The translations under genes and the position numbers were made by a program. Of a stretch of DNA of 64,000 nt, positions 61,686 through 64,000 are shown one piece after another; positions within the stretch are counted from its first letter, which is position 1, and every line of letters begins with the position of its first letter. The notes beneath the pieces are model-generated. The model had not been told where the DNA came from and did not search any database. It worked only from the letters and a program-made list of their open reading frames with translations. Source of the DNA: Parvibaculum sp. (GTDB taxonomy: Bacteria; Pseudomonadota; Alphaproteobacteria; Parvibaculales; Parvibaculaceae). The stretch spans positions 248,001 through 312,000 of the forward strand of contig NZNS01000011.1 of assembly GCA_002694985.1 (NCBI GenBank), read 5' to 3'.

Positions 61686-63017
61686 TCAATTGGCCATGGC
61701 GCTGGCGGTCGTCCTGCCGGCACCGAGATAGGCCGCATCCTTGCGCGCGCCATTCAGCAGATCGATTGCATAGAGAAGCTGCTTGTCCTCGCTCTTGTCC
61801 TTCGGCACGAAGCTGTCGGAACCGGCCATTTCGTCGCCCTCCTCGGCGGCGAGGTGGCCCGGCAGCGCGGATTCACCCGTCAGCGTCGACCGCTTCTTCT
61901 CTTCGGGTTCCGTCTGCGAGACCAGGATGTCGGGGTCGATACCCTTTGCCTGGATAGAGCGGCCGGACGGCGTGTAGTAGCGTGCTGTCGTCAGGCGCAG
62001 CGCGCCGTCGGAGCCAAGCGGAATGATCGTCTGGACAGAGCCCTTGCCGAAGGAACGCGTACCGAGAATGGTTGCACGACGGTGGTCCTGCAATGCGCCT
62101 GCGACGATTTCGGAGGCGCTTGCCGAGCCGCCGTTCAGGAGCACGATGATGGGCTTGCCATCAGTGATATCGCCACTGCGCGCGTTGTGGCGCTGTGTAT
62201 CTTCGGGGTGGCGTCCGCGCGTCGAAACGATTTCGCCGCCATCGATGAAGTCGTCGCTCACGGCGATGGCCTGATCGAGCAGTCCGCCCGGATTGTTGCG
62301 AAGATCGATGATGTATCCCTTGAGGCGGGAAGCGCCGATCTGCTTGCGAAGATTGTCGATTGCGTCTTCGAGGAGATCGGCTGTCTGTTCGTTGAAAGAG
62401 GTGACGCGGATATAGCCGATATCGCCCTCGCGATTATACTTCACCGACTTGATCGTGATGATATCGCGGGTGAGCTTCACGTCGAACGGCTCGTCCTTGC
62501 CCTTGCGCACCACGGTCAGCACCACGTCGGTGTTGACGGCGCCGCGCATCTTGTCCACCGCGTCGGAGAGCGTCAGGCCGAGGATCTGCGTGCCATCGAT
62601 ATGGGTGATGTAGTCGTTGGGACGAAGGCCCGCACGGCTCGCCGGCGTGTCGTCGATCGGCGTCACCACTTTCACAACGCCATTCTCCATCGTGACCTCG
62701 ATGCCGAGGCCGCCGAATTCGCCGCGCGTCTGCACCTGCATGTCGCGGAAGGTCTTGGGCGTCATGTAGCTCGAATGCGGATCAAGCGAGGTGAGCATGC
62801 CGTTGATGGCATTCTCGACGAGCTTCGCATCATCGGTCGGCTCGACATAGTCGGCGCGCACGCGTTCGAAGACATCGCCGAAGAGATTGAGCTGACGATA
62901 GGTATTGGAATCGCTCGCGTGAGCTGGCGTGTCGAGGAAGCCCTGCTGTATGCCGACAATGGCGGCGAAAGACAGAAGCGTACCGACCGCAAAACCGGCG
63001 AAGACGGACTTGTTCAT
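61686..63017 (-). CDS. ctpA: Carboxy-terminal processing protease CtpA (S41)
   Basis: 443 residues. Signal anchor at residues about 5-25, PDZ domain (GGLGIEVTMENGVVKVVTPI, residues about 95-180), and the S41 core with the nucleophile Ser in NGGSASASEIVAGAL and the general base Lys in RSFGKGSVQT. Cleaves C termini of periplasmic proteins. Transcribed after envC with a zero-base gap. Confidence 0.96.
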   Translation of the reverse strand: MNKSVFAGFAVGTLLSFAAIVGIQQGFLDTPAHASDSNTYRQLNLFGDVFERVRADYVEPTDDAKLVENAINGMLTSLDPHSSYMTPKTFRDMQVQTRGEFGGLGIEVTMENGVVKVVTPIDDTPASRAGLRPNDYITHIDGTQILGLTLSDAVDKMRGAVNTDVVLTVVRKGKDEPFDVKLTRDIITIKSVKYNREGDIGYIRVTSFNEQTADLLEDAIDNLRKQIGASRLKGYIIDLRNNPGGLLDQAIAVSDDFIDGGEIVSTRGRHPEDTQRHNARSGDITDGKPIIVLLNGGSASASEIVAGALQDHRRATILGTRSFGKGSVQTIIPLGSDGALRLTTARYYTPSGRSIQAKGIDPDILVSQTEPEEKKRSTLTGESALPGHLAAEEGDEMAGSDSFVPKDKSEDKQLLYAIDLLNGARKDAAYLGAGRTTASAMAN

Positions 63018-64000
63018 TTAACCACGTGCCTTCTTGTCACTCATGAGCAGCCAGGGCCCCGGATCGATGGGGTCGCCGTCTTTCCGGAACTCGATATAGA
63101 GCGCCGGTCCGCGGCCCGTCTCGTCCCGCGCCGCCAACCTGTCTTGTGCTGCCGGATCGTCCCGGGCGGGCGGTGGGCCCATCATGCCGACCGGCTCGCC
63201 AGCAAGGATATTTTGACCCACTGTACAGTCAATTCTCGTCATGCCCGCCAACAACACATGGTAGCCCTCTCCGACCGAAATGATCAAGAGTTGGCCGTAA
63301 TGCCTGAACGGTCCCGCATATGAGACTTTGCCGTCAAATGGGGCAACAATTTGGGCATCGGCGCGGGTTGCTATGGTTATTCCCTGCGTCATGGCGCCGC
63401 CCTCCCGGGTGCCATAGTCGCGGATGACGGTTCCTGTCACCGGCGGCCGTATGAGACCACGCGCGTCGGAGAAGCGCCGCGAGGAGGGCATGGAGGGGGA
63501 CGTTGAGGGTGGACGAAGGATCGCCACCTGACGCGGCTCTCCAGGCTTGGCCTCTGGCGGGTACTCGCTTCGGCCGGGTTTCCTCACCGGCTCCTCAATC
63601 GGGCCGGGGTGCGGGCCGGGGCGCGGGTCGTGCCGGGGCTCGGGGCGCGTTGCGGGCAGGCGCTCCGCGGCGCGTGATTCGAGACGGGCAATCAGGTCCG
63701 AAAGGTCCGTTGCCTGCCGGGAGAGGCGGGCGGCGCGCTGCTCCTCGCTTTCGGCCTGCCGGGCAAATTTCTGCTGTACGGCGAGCTTCTGGTCGAGAAG
63801 TGCCTGCAATTCGCGGCGCTCCTTGTCGAGGGAGGCTTCGGCGCCTGACAGCACGTCCCGTTCGGTCACGATTTCCTCGCGCAGCGCTGCAAGCTGTTCC
63901 AGGCGGTCGCGGAGTTCCTTCGCCTCTGCCTGAAGTTCGGGCACAAGCGTACCGAGAAGGAGGGCGCTGCGGATGGAGGCGAGCGCATCGTCGGGCCGTA
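63018..64000 (-). CDS. envC: Murein hydrolase activator EnvC-like, partial
   Basis: The 5' end runs off the window; about 327 residues are visible. A long coiled coil (about the first 120 visible residues) leads to a proline/arginine-rich linker and a degenerate LytM/M23 domain: TQGITIAT and GYHVLLAGM occupy the places where active enzymes carry the zinc ligands HxxxD and HxH, so it is predicted inactive and should activate amidases in division. Followed by ctpA, its usual neighbour. Confidence 0.9.
   Translation of the reverse strand, partial: RPDDALASIRSALLLGTLVPELQAEAKELRDRLEQLAALREEIVTERDVLSGAEASLDKERRELQALLDQKLAVQQKFARQAESEEQRAARLSRQATDLSDLIARLESRAAERLPATRPEPRHDPRPGPHPGPIEEPVRKPGRSEYPPEAKPGEPRQVAILRPPSTSPSMPSSRRFSDARGLIRPPVTGTVIRDYGTREGGAMTQGITIATRADAQIVAPFDGKVSYAGPFRHYGQLLIISVGEGYHVLLAGMTRIDCTVGQNILAGEPVGMMGPPPARDDPAAQDRLAARDETGRGPALYIEFRKDGDPIDPGPWLLMSDKKARG

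Noticed and set aside
61854..63323. Plus-strand frame opposite ctpA and envC
   Set aside because: Antisense to a clear S41 protease and LytM-type gene.

Overview
The window is chromosomal DNA from a GC-rich alphaproteobacterium, most likely of the Hyphomicrobiales/Parvibaculum type. The evidence is gene order and content: ccmABCDG, dapF-mtaB-ftsY-yciB, ffh-rpsP-rimM-trmD-rplS-leuCDB-asd, sdhCDAB, mdh-sucCD-sucAB-lpd, priA/fsa, an F1-only atpHAGDC cluster and ctpA-envC. The genus is an inference from gene order. Almost all of the sequence is tightly packed housekeeping coding sequence. I see no tRNA, rRNA, CRISPR, insertion sequence or prophage.

Layout. 1-3.3 kb: end of a crotonase gene, then cytochrome c maturation genes. 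3.3-7.2 kb: MarR regulator, Nudix hydrolase, MHS-type transporter and YciB. 7.2-11.8 kb: ftsY-mtaB-dapF leftward, then a PIG-L deacetylase and a PncC-like protein. 11.8-20.2 kb: ffh, ribosome and tRNA-modification genes, then leucine and aspartate-semialdehyde genes. 20.3-26 kb: an ammonium-transporter/histidine-kinase fusion, two genes fitting the ethylmalonyl-CoA pathway, a PAS protein and a thioesterase. 26-30.7 kb: succinate dehydrogenase, interrupted between sdhA and sdhB by an AT-richer GIY-YIG nuclease gene. 30.7-33.1 kb: a structured non-coding gap and an arsRC-acr3 operon. 33.1-40 kb: a membrane-anchored 11-residue-repeat protein, mmsA, zapE, a lipoprotein, mdh and an MBL-fold enzyme. 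40-48.4 kb: sucCD, 2-oxoglutarate dehydrogenase E1 carrying an unexpected N-terminal helix-turn-helix, E2 and E3. 48.4-53.3 kb: MOSC-protein relic, xerC, DUF484, fsa, priA. 53.6-58.9 kb: F1 ATP synthase. 59-64 kb: diiron ferritin-like protein, then rppH, a YibQ-like deacetylase, ctpA and envC on the minus strand.

How it fits together. The central 26-59 kb is an energy-metabolism block: succinate dehydrogenase, malate dehydrogenase, succinyl-CoA synthetase and 2-oxoglutarate dehydrogenase feed respiration, c-type cytochromes need the ccm genes, and the F1 ATPase uses the gradient. mmsA and the malyl-CoA-lyase-like/mesaconyl-CoA hydratase pair feed acyl-CoA carbon into the same cycle.

Most notable: (i) a Cro-like helix-turn-helix read in frame into the 2-oxoglutarate dehydrogenase E1 gene; (ii) a GIY-YIG/HTH gene inside the sdh operon; (iii) an Amt-histidine kinase with an NtrC-like 17-bp palindrome upstream; (iv) a hairpin-dense 130-bp stretch that may encode a structured RNA; (v) a ten-fold hendecad-repeat membrane protein; (vi) a MOSC-domain relic downstream of xerC; (vii) an unusual in-frame extension ahead of atpD; (viii) a sucC promoter whose spacer is exactly an inverted repeat.
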